Part shown: positions 1 through 9,112 of the stretch, piece after piece
Layout: each line of letters begins with the position of its first letter
Numbering within the stretch: position 1 is the first letter of the stretch
Assembly (NCBI GenBank): GCA_965202905.1
Contig: OZ241868.1
Location: 496,001 to 560,000, forward strand
Length of the DNA: 64,000 nt
Direction: 5' to 3'
Origin: CAYFYS01 sp965202905
GTDB taxonomy: Bacteria > Pseudomonadota > Alphaproteobacteria > MPNO01
Notes under the pieces: model-generated
Told to the model about the DNA's origin: nothing
Database searches by the model: none
The model's input: the letters and a program-made list of their open reading frames with translations, nothing else
Program-made: the position numbers and the translations under genes

Positions 1-415
1 GGCCAAGGCGGAGGCGGCGATCGGCGCCGGGATGAGCGCCATCGTCTGCATCGGCGAGACGCTCGACGAGCGCGCTGCCGGCCGCGCTGTCGATGTCGTG
101 ACCGGACAGCTTCAGGCCTCGCTGCCCGACGGCGCGGGGGCGGCCAACACCGCGATCGCCTACGAGCCGGTCTGGGCGATCGGCACCGGACGGGTGCCAA
201 CGACCGGGGATATCGCCGACATCCATCAGCGAATCCGCGCGGTGCTCGCCCGGCGCCTCGCCGACGGCGGCGCGGTGCGGATCCTCTATGGCGGGTCGGT
301 CAAGCCCGACAACGCCGCCGCGATCCTCGAGGCCGGCGAGGTCAACGGCGCGCTGGTTGGTGGCGCGAGCCTCGATGCGGACGATTTCTGGGCGATCTGC
401 CGATCATGCGGCTAG
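1..415 (+). CDS. tpiA: Triosephosphate isomerase, C-terminal part (cut by window start)
   Basis: This is the last 137 or so codons of triosephosphate isomerase, the glycolytic enzyme that interconverts dihydroxyacetone phosphate and glyceraldehyde-3-phosphate. The frame is open from base 2 to a TAG at 413-415. The catalytic glutamate lies in AYEPVWAIGTG, followed by flexible loop 6 (GTGRVPT). The phosphate-binding turns LYGGSVKPDN and GALVGGASL are intact. The N-terminal half, with the catalytic Lys and His, is outside the window. The genes downstream (secG, pyrG) are the usual alphaproteobacterial neighbours. Confidence 0.97.
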   Translation, partial: AKAEAAIGAGMSAIVCIGETLDERAAGRAVDVVTGQLQASLPDGAGAANTAIAYEPVWAIGTGRVPTTGDIADIHQRIRAVLARRLADGGAVRILYGGSVKPDNAAAILEAGEVNGALVGGASLDADDFWAICRSCG

Positions 416-508
416 CATTTGCGTGCCAATGGCGCTAGATCTTGGCTCTCGGACGGTCGGCCGCGGCGGTGAGCCCACCGATATGGCCTCTCTGGTACAC
501 GAACCGGC

Positions 509-829
509 ATGATCGCAGTTCTTTTGGTGATCCATCTGCTTATCGCAATCGCGCTGGTCGGCGTGGTGCTGCTGCAGCGCAGCGAGGGCGGCGCGCTCGG
601 GATGGGCGGCGGCACGATGGGCGGGCTGATGACCACGCGGGGCTCGGCCAACCTGCTGACCCGGGTCACCGCAGCGCTCGCCACTTGTTTCATGACGACC
701 AGCATCCTGCTGGCGATCCTGTCGGGCTCGACCCAGCCGCAGCGCTCGATCATGGATCAGCCGGTCCAGCAGCAGGCCCCGGCGCAGCCCGCCGAGCCGT
801 CCGCGCCAACCGTCCCGCTGGCCCGCTAG
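509..829 (+). CDS. secG: Preprotein translocase subunit SecG
   Basis: SecG is the small accessory subunit of the SecYEG channel. The 106-residue protein has two hydrophobic segments (about 2-22 and 53-73). Between them lies the typical cytoplasmic loop QRSEGGALGMGGG, rich in Gly. A Gln/Pro/Ala-rich tail follows, as in other alphaproteobacterial SecG. It lies between tpiA and pyrG, the common location in this class. No strong ribosome binding site is visible before the ATG. Confidence 0.93.
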   Translation: MIAVLLVIHLLIAIALVGVVLLQRSEGGALGMGGGTMGGLMTTRGSANLLTRVTAALATCFMTTSILLAILSGSTQPQRSIMDQPVQQQAPAQPAEPSAPTVPLAR

Positions 830-923
830 CGCCGCCCCGCCGGGGCCGCGCGAATCGGCGGCGTGAAATCGACGGCCTGCCGTGGTGGCGCCCGGTGCCT
901 GACGTGATAGAAGACTGGGGTCA

Positions 924-2552
924 ATGTCCCGCTATATCTTCATTACCGGCGGTGTTGTCTCTTCCCTCGGCAAAGGCTTGGCCAGCGCCGCGCTGGGCGC
1001 GCTTCTCCAGACGCGTGGCTACAAGGTCCGGCTGAGAAAGCTAGACCCCTATCTCAACATCGATCCGGGCACGATGAGTCCGACCCAGCACGGCGAGGTC
1101 TACGTTACCGATGACGGGGCGGAGACCGACCTGGACCTGGGCCATTACGAGCGCTTCACCGGCGTTCCCGCGACCAGGTCGGACAACGTCACCACCGGCC
1201 GCATCTATCAGACCGTCATAGAGCGCGAGCGCCGGGGCGATTATCTCGGGGCGACGATTCAGGTCATCCCCCACGTCACCGACGCGATCAAGGAGTTCAT
1301 CTCCGCCGACCCGGACGGCGCGGACTTCGTGCTGTGCGAGATCGGCGGCACGGTGGGCGACATCGAGAGCCTGCCCTTCCTGGAGGCGATCCGGCAGAAG
1401 GGCAACGAACTCGGCCGCGAACGGGCGATGTTCATCCACCTGACGCTAATCCCGTTCCTCCGCTCGGCGCAAGAGCTTAAGACCAAGCCGACCCAGCATT
1501 CGGTCAAGGAGCTCCAGAGCGTGGGCATCCAGCCCGATCTGATCCTGTGCCGGTGCGAACAGGGCCTGCCGGTCGAAGAGCGCCGCAAGATCGGGCTGTT
1601 CTGCAACGTGCCGGTCGCCAACGCCATCGCGGCGCCGGACGTCGAGACCATCTACGAGGTGCCGATCCGCTATCATGAGCACGGCTTCGACATCCAGGTC
1701 TGCAAGCATTTCGGCATCGATGACGGCCGCGCGCCCGTCCTGTCGCGCTGGATCGACATCGTCGAGCGGATCCGCAACCCCGAGGGCGCGGTGAACATCG
1801 CCGTCGTCGGCAAGTACACGACCGTACTCGATTCCTACAGGTCGCTCGCCGAGGCGCTGAAGCACGGCGGGATCGCCAACCACGTCAAGGTTCACATGCA
1901 GTGGATCGACTCGGAGATCTTCGAGACCGAAGACGCGCTCCGCCGTCTGGCCGATGTCGAGGGAATCCTGGTGCCCGGCGGATTCGGAGAGCGCGGCGCG
2001 GAGGGCAAGGTCGCCGCTGCGCGGTTCGCACGCGAGCACAACGTGCCCTATCTGGGGATCTGCTTCGGTATGCAGATGGCGGTGATCGAGGCCGCGCGCA
2101 ACCTTGCCGGGATCGAGGATGCCGACTCGACCGAATTCGGGCCGGCGGGTCACCCCGTGGTCGGGCTGCTCACCGAATGGATGCAGGATGATCGGATCGA
2201 GCGCCGCGGCATCGGCGACAATCTGGGCGGGACGATGCGGCTGGGCTCCTATGACTGCGAGCTTGTCGAGCCCTCGCTGGCAGGCTCGATCTACGGCGCG
2301 CGGATCATCCACGAGCGGCATCGCCACCGCTACGAGGTCAACATCAACTATCGCGACCGGCTGGAGGAAGCCGGGCTGGTCTTTTCCGGCCTGTCGCCGG
2401 ATGGCCTGTTGCCCGAGATCGTCGAGTTGCCGTCCCACCCCTGGTATCTCGGGGTTCAGTTCCACCCCGAACTCAAGTCGAAGCCGTTCGCGCCGCACCC
2501 CGTCTTCGCCGCCTTCGTCGAGGCCGCGGTAGCTCGTTCGCGGCTGGTCTAG
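924..2552 (+). CDS. pyrG: CTP synthase (glutamine-hydrolysing)
   Basis: CTP synthase converts UTP to CTP using ATP and glutamine-derived ammonia, the last step of pyrimidine nucleotide synthesis. The protein has 542 residues, the normal length. The N-terminal amidoligase domain begins RYIFITGGVVSSLGKG, containing the P-loop, and extends to about residue 265. The C-terminal class I glutaminase has its nucleophile C380 in GICFGMQ and H514/E516 in QFHPE. All key residues are present. The start at 924 fits the conserved N-terminus. Confidence 0.98.
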   Translation: MSRYIFITGGVVSSLGKGLASAALGALLQTRGYKVRLRKLDPYLNIDPGTMSPTQHGEVYVTDDGAETDLDLGHYERFTGVPATRSDNVTTGRIYQTVIERERRGDYLGATIQVIPHVTDAIKEFISADPDGADFVLCEIGGTVGDIESLPFLEAIRQKGNELGRERAMFIHLTLIPFLRSAQELKTKPTQHSVKELQSVGIQPDLILCRCEQGLPVEERRKIGLFCNVPVANAIAAPDVETIYEVPIRYHEHGFDIQVCKHFGIDDGRAPVLSRWIDIVERIRNPEGAVNIAVVGKYTTVLDSYRSLAEALKHGGIANHVKVHMQWIDSEIFETEDALRRLADVEGILVPGGFGERGAEGKVAAARFAREHNVPYLGICFGMQMAVIEAARNLAGIEDADSTEFGPAGHPVVGLLTEWMQDDRIERRGIGDNLGGTMRLGSYDCELVEPSLAGSIYGARIIHERHRHRYEVNINYRDRLEEAGLVFSGLSPDGLLPEIVELPSHPWYLGVQFHPELKSKPFAPHPVFAAFVEAAVARSRLV

Positions 2553-2569
2553 CCGGAACGCTGAGCGCC

Positions 2570-3421
2570 GTGCCCGAGCCTCATCGGATCTGGATCGGCG
2601 CTCTCGAGGTCGCAAACGACGCCCCGCTGGTGCTGATCTCCGGGCCGTGCCAGATCGAGAGCCGGGCGCACGCGATCGACTGCGCCGAGCGGCTGGTCAA
2701 AATCGCCGGGCGGGCTGGGGTTGGGCTGATCTACAAATCCTCGTTCGACAAGGCCAACCGCACCTCCATCGGGTCCAGGCGCGGGCCCGGCATCGAGGCG
2801 GGGCTCGCGATCCTGGCCGAGGTGCGCGACCGGCTGGGCTGCCCCGTGCTGACCGATGTCCATGCGCCGGAGCAATGCGCGGTCGCGGCCGCGGCGGTCG
2901 ATGTGCTACAAATCCCGGCCTTTCTGTGCCGCCAGACTGACCTGATCGTCGCCGCGGCGGAGACCGGCCGGCCGCTCAACATCAAGAAGGGCCAGTTCCT
3001 CGCCCCCTGGGACATGGCCGACGCGGTCGCCAAGGCCGAAGCCGCCGGCAACCGCAACGTGATGGTCTGTGAACGCGGCGCGAGCTTCGGCTACAACGCG
3101 CTGGTCAGCGACATGCGCGCGTTGCCGCAACTGGCCGAGACCGGTCGGCCGGTGGTCTTCGATGCGACGCATTCGGTCCAGCAGCCCGGCGGGCTGGGGG
3201 GCGCCAGCGGCGGCCAGCGTGAGTTCGTCCCGGCGCTTGCGCGCGCCGCGGTCGCCGTCGGCGTCGCTGCGGTGTTCATGGAGACCCACCCCGATCCGGA
3301 TAACGCACCCAGCGACGGGCCGGCGATGCTACCGCTCAATGCGCTGGAGCCGCTGCTGGAACGTCTCATGGCCATCGACCGCCTGACCAAGTCCGCCGCC
3401 GATTCCGGAGCCGCACCATGA
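2570..3421 (+). CDS. kdsA: 3-deoxy-8-phosphooctulonate (KDO-8-P) synthase
   Basis: KdsA condenses phosphoenolpyruvate with arabinose-5-phosphate to give KDO-8-phosphate, the precursor of the lipopolysaccharide inner-core sugar. This implies a Gram-negative envelope. Recognisable motifs are SGPCQIES, YKSSFDKANRTS, DVHAPEQC, NIKKGQFLAPWDM and FDATHSVQQPGG. The start is GTG at 2570, 17 bases after the pyrG stop, and gives 283 residues, normal for the family. The stop codon overlaps the eno start as ATGA, so translation is probably coupled. Confidence 0.97.
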   Translation: MPEPHRIWIGALEVANDAPLVLISGPCQIESRAHAIDCAERLVKIAGRAGVGLIYKSSFDKANRTSIGSRRGPGIEAGLAILAEVRDRLGCPVLTDVHAPEQCAVAAAAVDVLQIPAFLCRQTDLIVAAAETGRPLNIKKGQFLAPWDMADAVAKAEAAGNRNVMVCERGASFGYNALVSDMRALPQLAETGRPVVFDATHSVQQPGGLGGASGGQREFVPALARAAVAVGVAAVFMETHPDPDNAPSDGPAMLPLNALEPLLERLMAIDRLTKSAADSGAAP

Positions 3422-4707
3422 CCGCGATCGTCGATATCCATGCCCGAGAGATCCTGGACTCGCGCGGCAATCCGACCGTCGAGGTCGATGTCGTCCTGGA
3501 GAGCGGCGCTGAGGGCAGGGCGGCGGTGCCGTCGGGCGCCTCGACCGGCAGCCGGGAGGCGGTCGAACTGCGCGACGGCGATAGCGGCCGTTACGGCGGC
3601 AAGGGCGTGCTGGGCGCGGTGGCTGCGGTCAACGGCGAGCTCTCCGACGCGCTGACCGGGCTCGACGCCGGGGATCAACTCGTGATCGACCGGACGATGA
3701 TCGCGCTCGACGGCACCGACAACAAGTCGCGCCTGGGTGCCAATGCAATCCTCGGCGTGAGCCTCGCCGTCGCCAAGGCCGCCGCCCGGCATGTTGAGTT
3801 GCCGCTCTACCGCTATGTCGGCGGCACGCTCGCCAGACTCCTTCCGACCCCGATGATGAACATCGTCAATGGCGGAGCGCATGCCGACAACCCGATCGAC
3901 CTGCAGGAGTTCATGGTCGTGCCGGTCGGGGCGCAGAGTATCTCCGAGGCGATCCGATGCGGCGCGGAGGTTTTCCAGGCCCTCAGGAAGCGCCTGTCCG
4001 ATGCCGGCTACAACACCAATGTCGGCGACGAGGGCGGATTCGCCCCGAACCTTGCCAGCGCCGCCGAGGCGCTCGATTTCATCATGCGGGCGATCGAGGA
4101 CGCCGGCCATGCCCCGGGAGAGGGGGTCGCGATCGCGCTCGACCCAGCGTCTTCGGAATTCTACAGGAACGGCCGCTACGAGCTCAAAGGCGAAGGCAAG
4201 TCGCTGAGCTCCGAGGAGATGGTGGCCTACTACGCCGATCTGTGCGCGCGATTTCCGATTGTCTCGATAGAAGACGGCATGGCCGAGGACGACTGGCGCG
4301 GCTGGGCGCAGCTCACCCACGCGCTGGGCGAGCGCATCCAGCTCGTCGGCGATGACCTGTTCGTCACCAACCCGGAGATTCTCGCGCGCGGGATCGCCGA
4401 GGATGTCGCCAACGCGATCCTCATCAAGGTCAACCAGATCGGTACCCTGAGCGAGACGCTTCAGGCGGTCGAGCTGGCGCACAAGGCCTCCTACGGCGCG
4501 GTGATGTCCCATCGCTCCGGCGAGACCGAGGATACGACCATTGCCGATCTCGCCGTCGCCACGGGATGCGGGCAGATTAAGACCGGCTCGCTGTCACGCT
4601 CGGACCGGCTCGCCAAGTACAACCAGCTAATCCGCATTGAGGAGCATCTGGGTCCGGCCGCCGAGTATGCCGGCGCTGGTAGGCTTCTGGCCGCTTCGTC
4701 GGGCTGA
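3418..4707 (+). CDS. eno: Enolase (phosphopyruvate hydratase)
   Basis: Enolase interconverts 2-phosphoglycerate and phosphoenolpyruvate and can also serve as an RNA degradosome component. The 429-residue product carries the S-loop SGASTG, the conserved DEGGFAPN, the catalytic lysine in IKVNQIGTLSE and the family signature SHRSGETED. It overlaps kdsA by four bases. Because kdsA uses phosphoenolpyruvate, the pair couples supply and use of that metabolite, an arrangement common in alphaproteobacteria. Confidence 0.98.
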   Translation: MTAIVDIHAREILDSRGNPTVEVDVVLESGAEGRAAVPSGASTGSREAVELRDGDSGRYGGKGVLGAVAAVNGELSDALTGLDAGDQLVIDRTMIALDGTDNKSRLGANAILGVSLAVAKAAARHVELPLYRYVGGTLARLLPTPMMNIVNGGAHADNPIDLQEFMVVPVGAQSISEAIRCGAEVFQALRKRLSDAGYNTNVGDEGGFAPNLASAAEALDFIMRAIEDAGHAPGEGVAIALDPASSEFYRNGRYELKGEGKSLSSEEMVAYYADLCARFPIVSIEDGMAEDDWRGWAQLTHALGERIQLVGDDLFVTNPEILARGIAEDVANAILIKVNQIGTLSETLQAVELAHKASYGAVMSHRSGETEDTTIADLAVATGCGQIKTGSLSRSDRLAKYNQLIRIEEHLGPAAEYAGAGRLLAASSG

Positions 4708-4767
4708 TCACCCACGTCCCGCAAATGCCGCTTGACACGGCGAATCGCAGTGTGATCCGTTCCCGCC

Positions 4768-5142
4768 ATGGTGCTGGCATACGATTTGCGAAAGGCGGTT
4801 CGCGCCGTCGTCGGCCCGATGCTGGCTGCGGCCCTGATCGTCTATTTCGGGCTCAACGCCTTTCAGGGCGACCGCGGCGTGCTGCGCGTCATCGAGCTGC
4901 GCAGCGACATCGCGCGCGCCGAACGCACACTCGAGGCGGCGCAAGAACGACGGGCGCATCTCGAGGCGCGCGTGGACGCATTGCGCAGCCACCGGCTGGA
5001 TCCGGACTATCTGGACGAGCGGGCGCGGCTGATGACCGGGTTCATCGGCCCGGACGACATCGTTCTGACCGGGCTTCCGGCGACGGCGGACACCCGCAGG
5101 CCACAGACGATGGTCGGGGCGCCGCCGGGCTTTTCACGCTGA
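4768..5142 (+). CDS. ftsB: FtsB/DivIC-like septum formation initiator protein
   Basis: This 124-residue protein has a short cytoplasmic start, one transmembrane helix (about residues 13-31) and a charged heptad-rich coiled coil (about 40-80, with RSDIARAERTLEAAQERRAHLEAR-type sequence). This is the bitopic layout of FtsB, which works with FtsL and FtsQ in the divisome. Its place directly after eno and before pdhA is standard in alphaproteobacteria. Sequence identity in the family is low, so the call rests on architecture and context. Confidence 0.85.
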   Translation: MVLAYDLRKAVRAVVGPMLAAALIVYFGLNAFQGDRGVLRVIELRSDIARAERTLEAAQERRAHLEARVDALRSHRLDPDYLDERARLMTGFIGPDDIVLTGLPATADTRRPQTMVGAPPGFSR

Positions 5143-5210
5143 AACGCTGGAGTGCGAACATTCGTGTCGATCCGAGCGGCCAAAACGACACAAACTTACC
5201 CATCCGATTG

Positions 5211-5238
5211 TTGCGCCCCGTCCAGACTGGTTTATATC
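5211..5238 (+). promoter_or_regulatory. Possible sigma70-type promoter for the pdh operon
   Basis: The 195-base gap before pdhA contains TTGCGC (5211-5216), a 16-base spacer and TATATC (5233-5238), about 100 bases upstream of the ATG. The local sequence is AT-richer than its surroundings. The -35 box is only a partial match, so this is a weak prediction. Confidence 0.3.
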
Positions 5239-5337
5239 CTCTAATCCTTCGGCAGCCTTGAGTTTTCCGCGCCACCCGGGTCGTCAGGACGCGCGGAACC
5301 CGGCTCCGTTTCCGTCGGCAATCCATGGGACCCATCG

Positions 5338-6396
5338 ATGGCCGCCACCCAGAAGAGATCCGGCTCCCGTCAACGCGCGCAGGCAACCGCCTCCGGGGAC
5401 GATCCCAAACGCGGCGCCGGCCGGCCGGCAGATGTCGATACCGGGGAGTTGCTCGACTTCTACCGCCGGATGCTGCTGATCCGCCGCTTTGAGGAGCGGG
5501 CCGGCCAGCTTTACGGCATGGGGCTGATCGGCGGGTTCTGCCACCTTTATATCGGCCAGGAGGCGGTGGTGACCGGTATGCAGGCCTCGCTCGGGCCGCA
5601 CGATGCGGTGATCACCAGCTACCGCGACCACGGCCACATGCTGGCTTGCCGCATGGATGCCAAGGGCGTGATGGCGGAACTGACCGGCCGGCGCAGCGGC
5701 TACTCCAAGGGCAAGGGCGGCTCGATGCACATGTTCAGCCGCGAGAAGAACTTCTTCGGCGGTCACGGCATCGTCGGCGCCCAGGCGCCGATCGGGGCCG
5801 GGCTCGCCTTCGCCCAGAAATATCGCGGCGACGGTGGGGTGACGCTGGCTTACATGGGCGATGGCGCGGTCAACCAGGGCCAGGTGCACGAGGCGTTCAA
5901 CCTCGCCGCCCTGTGGTCGCTGCCGGTGGTGTTCGTCATCGAGAACAACCGCTACGGCATGGGCACGGCCGTCGAACGCGCATCGGCGCTCCAGGGCCTC
6001 TACCGCGTCGCCGAGCCCTACGGCATCCTCGCCGCCCAGGTCGACGGCATGGATGTATTGGCGGTCAAGGAAGCCGGAGCGGCGGCGATCGCGACCTGCC
6101 GGGCGGGCGAGGGCCCCTATGTGATCGAGGCGCTGACCTACCGCTATCGCGGCCACTCGATGTCCGATCCGGCCAAGTACCGTACCCGCGAGGAGGTCTC
6201 AGAGGTGCGCGCCGCACACGATCCGATCGATAACGTGCGGGTGCGGCTGATCGAGCTGGGGGCCGCCGACGAGGCGAGTCTCAAGGAGATCGACAGGGAG
6301 GTCCGTGCGGTGGTCGCCGACGCCGCGGAGTTCGCCCAGAACAGTCCGGAGCCCGATGCCGCAGAGCTCTATACCGATGTCCTGGTCGGCGTCTGA
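5338..6396 (+). CDS. pdhA: Pyruvate dehydrogenase E1 component, alpha subunit
   Basis: E1 alpha, with PdhB, performs the thiamine-diphosphate-dependent decarboxylation of pyruvate and reductive acetylation of lipoyl groups. The 352-residue protein contains the ThDP/Mg motif starting GDGAVNQG and ending in ENN. It also has the phosphorylation-loop-like segment YRYRGHSMSDPAKYR. The N-terminus has a basic, Ala-rich stretch of about 30 residues before the conserved core (LLDFYRRMLLIRRFEERAG), as in other alphaproteobacteria. It is the first gene of a complete pdhABC-lpd-lipA cluster. Confidence 0.97.
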   Translation: MAATQKRSGSRQRAQATASGDDPKRGAGRPADVDTGELLDFYRRMLLIRRFEERAGQLYGMGLIGGFCHLYIGQEAVVTGMQASLGPHDAVITSYRDHGHMLACRMDAKGVMAELTGRRSGYSKGKGGSMHMFSREKNFFGGHGIVGAQAPIGAGLAFAQKYRGDGGVTLAYMGDGAVNQGQVHEAFNLAALWSLPVVFVIENNRYGMGTAVERASALQGLYRVAEPYGILAAQVDGMDVLAVKEAGAAAIATCRAGEGPYVIEALTYRYRGHSMSDPAKYRTREEVSEVRAAHDPIDNVRVRLIELGAADEASLKEIDREVRAVVADAAEFAQNSPEPDAAELYTDVLVGV

Positions 6397-6424
6397 CAAC
6401 CGCCTGCGTTCGGGAGTACCGGTT

Positions 6425-6658
6425 ATGCCGATCAACATCCTCATGCCGGCGCTGTCACCGACGATGACCGAAGGCAACCTGGCCCGCTGGCTCAAGCGCG
6501 AAGGCGATGCCGTTTCCTCGGGCGAGCCGATCGCCGAGATCGAGACCGACAAGGCGACCATGGAGGTCGAGGCGGTCGACGAGGGTGTGCTGGGCCGCAT
6601 TCTCGTGCCCGAGGGCACCGACGGGGTGGCGGTCAACGCGGTGATCGGCGTGCTGCTG
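6425..6658 (+). repeat. Lipoyl-domain direct repeat, copy 1 (in pdhB)
   Basis: The first 78 codons of pdhB and pdhC encode near-identical lipoyl domains and remain similar at nucleotide level, for example over the shared codons for ETDKATMEVEAVDEGVLGR. The two copies are about 1.4 kb apart in direct orientation. They could support recombination or gene conversion. Confidence 0.85.
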
Positions 6659-7813
6659 GCCGAAGGCGAGGACGACGCCGCGCTCGAAGGGGCGGCGAGC
6701 GCGGCGGGCTCTTCCAACGGCTCGGGAACCGGGGTTGCGGTCGCGGAAGTCGAGAGACCTGCGGTCGAGGCGGCAGCGCCGGCTCCGATACCGGCGCCCG
6801 CCCCGGCCGAGAGCGCGTATGCCGGGCCGGTGATCCGACAGACCGTGCGCGAGGCGCTGCGCGACGCGATTGCCGAGGAGATGCGCCGCGACGAGTCTGT
6901 CTTCCTGATGGGCGAGGAGGTCGCGGAATACCAGGGCGCCTACAAGGTCAGCCAGGGTCTGCTGGACGAGTTCGGCGCGCGGCGGGTGATCGATACGCCG
7001 ATCACGGAGCACGGATTCACCGGGCTCGGGATCGGCGCCGCGTTCGGCGGGCTCAAGCCGATCGTCGAGTTCATGACGTTCAACTTCGCCATGCAGGCGA
7101 TGGACCAGTTGATCAACTCGGCCGCCAAGAGCCACTACATGTCGGGCGGCCAAATGACCGCGCCGATTGTCTTCCGCGGTCCCAACGGCGCCGCCGCCCG
7201 CGTCGCGGCCCAGCACTCGCAGTGCTACGCGAGCTGGTACGCCCACATCCCCGGCTTGAAGGTGGTCGCACCCTACGATGCCGCCGATGCCAAGGGGCTG
7301 CTCAAATCGGCGATCCGCGACCCCAACCCGGTGGTGTTCCTCGAAAACGAGATCCTCTATGGCCGGTCCTTCGACGTGCCCGGCGGCGAGGACGTGCTGG
7401 CGCCAATCGGCCGGGCGCGGATCGCGCGGCCGGGTGCGGATGTGACCATCGCCGCGTTTTCGATCATGGTCGGCCATGCGCTCGACGCCGCCACGGCTCT
7501 GGCGGGCGAGGGGATCGACGCCGAAGTCATCGATCTGCGCACGCTGCGCCCGCTCGATACCGAGACCCTGGTGGCCTCGGTCAAGAAGACCAACCGGCTG
7601 GTCGCGGTGGAAGAAGGCTGGCCGGTCGCGGGGATCGGCTCGGAGCTCGCCGCCATCGTAATGGAGCAGGCTTTCGACTGGCTCGATGCGCCGGTCGCCC
7701 GGGTCTGCGCCGCCGATGTCCCCTTGCCCTATGCCGCCAATCTGGAGCGGCTCGCCCTGCCGCAGCCCGACGACATAGCCCGCGCCGCCAAGGACGTCCT
7801 CTACCGCCGCTAA
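6425..7813 (+). CDS. pdhB: Pyruvate dehydrogenase E1 component, beta subunit, with N-terminal lipoyl domain
   Basis: The 462-residue product joins a biotinyl/lipoyl domain (residues 1-78, lipoyl lysine K43 in ETDKATMEVEA) through an Ala/Pro-rich linker (about 80-135) to the E1 beta transketolase-like domain. The open frame runs further upstream, but the ATG at 6425 opens the MPINILMPALSPTM sequence shared with E2, so it is taken as the start. Lipoylated E1 beta is known in alphaproteobacteria such as Zymomonas and Sinorhizobium. The lipoyl domain closely resembles that of pdhC at DNA level. Confidence 0.96.
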   Translation: MPINILMPALSPTMTEGNLARWLKREGDAVSSGEPIAEIETDKATMEVEAVDEGVLGRILVPEGTDGVAVNAVIGVLLAEGEDDAALEGAASAAGSSNGSGTGVAVAEVERPAVEAAAPAPIPAPAPAESAYAGPVIRQTVREALRDAIAEEMRRDESVFLMGEEVAEYQGAYKVSQGLLDEFGARRVIDTPITEHGFTGLGIGAAFGGLKPIVEFMTFNFAMQAMDQLINSAAKSHYMSGGQMTAPIVFRGPNGAAARVAAQHSQCYASWYAHIPGLKVVAPYDAADAKGLLKSAIRDPNPVVFLENEILYGRSFDVPGGEDVLAPIGRARIARPGADVTIAAFSIMVGHALDAATALAGEGIDAEVIDLRTLRPLDTETLVASVKKTNRLVAVEEGWPVAGIGSELAAIVMEQAFDWLDAPVARVCAADVPLPYAANLERLALPQPDDIARAAKDVLYRR

Positions 7814-7863
7814 TCCGGCCTGCTGCAAGCCGTCCGGAAGCCATCCAATACGGGGAGGCAGCC

Positions 7864-8097
7864 ATGCCGATCAACATCCTGATGCCGACGCTTTCACCGA
7901 CGATGACAGAAGGCAATCTCGCGCGCTGGCTGGTCGCCGAGGGCGAGTCGGTCGCGGCCGGCGACGTGATCGCGGAGATCGAGACCGACAAGGCGACGAT
8001 GGAGGTCGAGGCGGTCGACGAAGGCGTGCTGGGCCGGATCGTCGTGCCCGAGGGCACCGAGGGCGTCGCGGTGAACGCCGTCATCGGCGTGCTCCTG
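7864..8097 (+). repeat. Lipoyl-domain direct repeat, copy 2 (in pdhC)
   Basis: This is the second copy of the 78-codon lipoyl-domain repeat shared with pdhB (6425-6658). Differences are mostly synonymous or conservative, apart from the stretch around residues 24-36. Confidence 0.85.
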
Positions 8098-9102
8098 GGT
8101 GACGACGAGAAGAACGCCGATATCGCGGTGAGCGTCGAAGCCCCGTCCGCGCCTGCCGCGGCGGAAGCGCCTGCGTCCGCGCCGCCCACGCCCTCCCCAC
8201 CCGCCGTGCCGGCTCCGGCAGGCGAGGAGCATCGGGTCTTCGCCTCGCCGCTTGCCCGCCGGATGGCGGCGCAGGCGGGGCTGGACATCGCCACGGTCAA
8301 CGGCTCCGGCCCGCACGGCAGGGTAATCAAGGCCGATATCGAAACCTCGCTGAGCGGCGGCGCGCCGACCGCCGCCCGGGCGCCCGCCCGGCCGGCGGTC
8401 CCAGCGGCGCCGGCCGCCGCCGATGAGGTGGTGAAGCTCTCGACCATGCGCCGGGTGATCGCCGAGCGCATGACGGAGTCCAAGGCCACCGTCCCGCACT
8501 TCTATCTCACCGTCGATTGCGAGATCGACGAGCTGTTGAAAATCCGCGCGGAGATCAACCGGCGCATCGCGCCGGCGAAGATCTCGGTCAACGATGTCGT
8601 CATCCGGGCGTGTGCGCTCGCGCTGCGCGAGGTCCCGGCGGCGAACGCCTCCTGGGGCGGCGACGGCGCGGTGATCCAGCACGGCGCGGTCGACGTCTCG
8701 GTCGCGGTCGCGATCCCAGGCGGGCTGATCACCCCGATCGTCCGTGATGCCGACCGCAAGGGGCTGGTGGCGATCGCCGACGAGATGAAAGGCATGGCCG
8801 AGCGCGCGCGCGAGGGTAAGCTGGCGCCCGGGGAATACCAGGGCGGCTCGTTCAGCATCTCCAATCTCGGCATGTACGGCGTCCGCAACTTCGATGCGGT
8901 CATCAACCCGCCGCAGGCCTGCATCCTGGCTGTCGGTGCGGGCGAGCAGCGCCCCATCGTGCTCGACGGCCGGATCGTTGCCGCGACCGTGATGACCTGC
9001 ACGCTGTCGGTTGATCACCGGGTGGTAGACGGGGCGGTCGGCGCGACGCTCCTGGGCGCGATCAAGCGCAACATCGAATATCCGCCGGCGATGCTGGCTT
9101 GA
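7864..9102 (+). CDS. pdhC: Dihydrolipoyllysine acetyltransferase (E2 of pyruvate dehydrogenase)
   Basis: E2 is the core of the complex and transfers acetyl groups from lipoyl lysine to CoA. The 412-residue protein has one lipoyl domain (1-78, K43) and an Ala/Pro linker. A peripheral subunit-binding domain follows at about 124-160 (FASPLARRMAAQAG ... GPHGRVIKADI), then the catalytic domain. The active-site motif DHRVVDG places H385 and D389 as expected. The ATG at 7864 was chosen over the longer open frame because it starts the lipoyl domain and follows a GGGAGG-like sequence. Confidence 0.97.
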   Translation: MPINILMPTLSPTMTEGNLARWLVAEGESVAAGDVIAEIETDKATMEVEAVDEGVLGRIVVPEGTEGVAVNAVIGVLLGDDEKNADIAVSVEAPSAPAAAEAPASAPPTPSPPAVPAPAGEEHRVFASPLARRMAAQAGLDIATVNGSGPHGRVIKADIETSLSGGAPTAARAPARPAVPAAPAAADEVVKLSTMRRVIAERMTESKATVPHFYLTVDCEIDELLKIRAEINRRIAPAKISVNDVVIRACALALREVPAANASWGGDGAVIQHGAVDVSVAVAIPGGLITPIVRDADRKGLVAIADEMKGMAERAREGKLAPGEYQGGSFSISNLGMYGVRNFDAVINPPQACILAVGAGEQRPIVLDGRIVAATVMTCTLSVDHRVVDGAVGATLLGAIKRNIEYPPAMLA

Positions 9103-9112
9103 GGAGGGTCCG

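Noticed and set aside
1446..2615. A 389-codon minus-strand frame opposite pyrG
   Set aside because: It is an antisense shadow caused by GC-rich third positions of pyrG; composition is typical of such shadows. Similar frames opposite eno, pdhB, tuf, rpoA and degP were rejected for the same reason.
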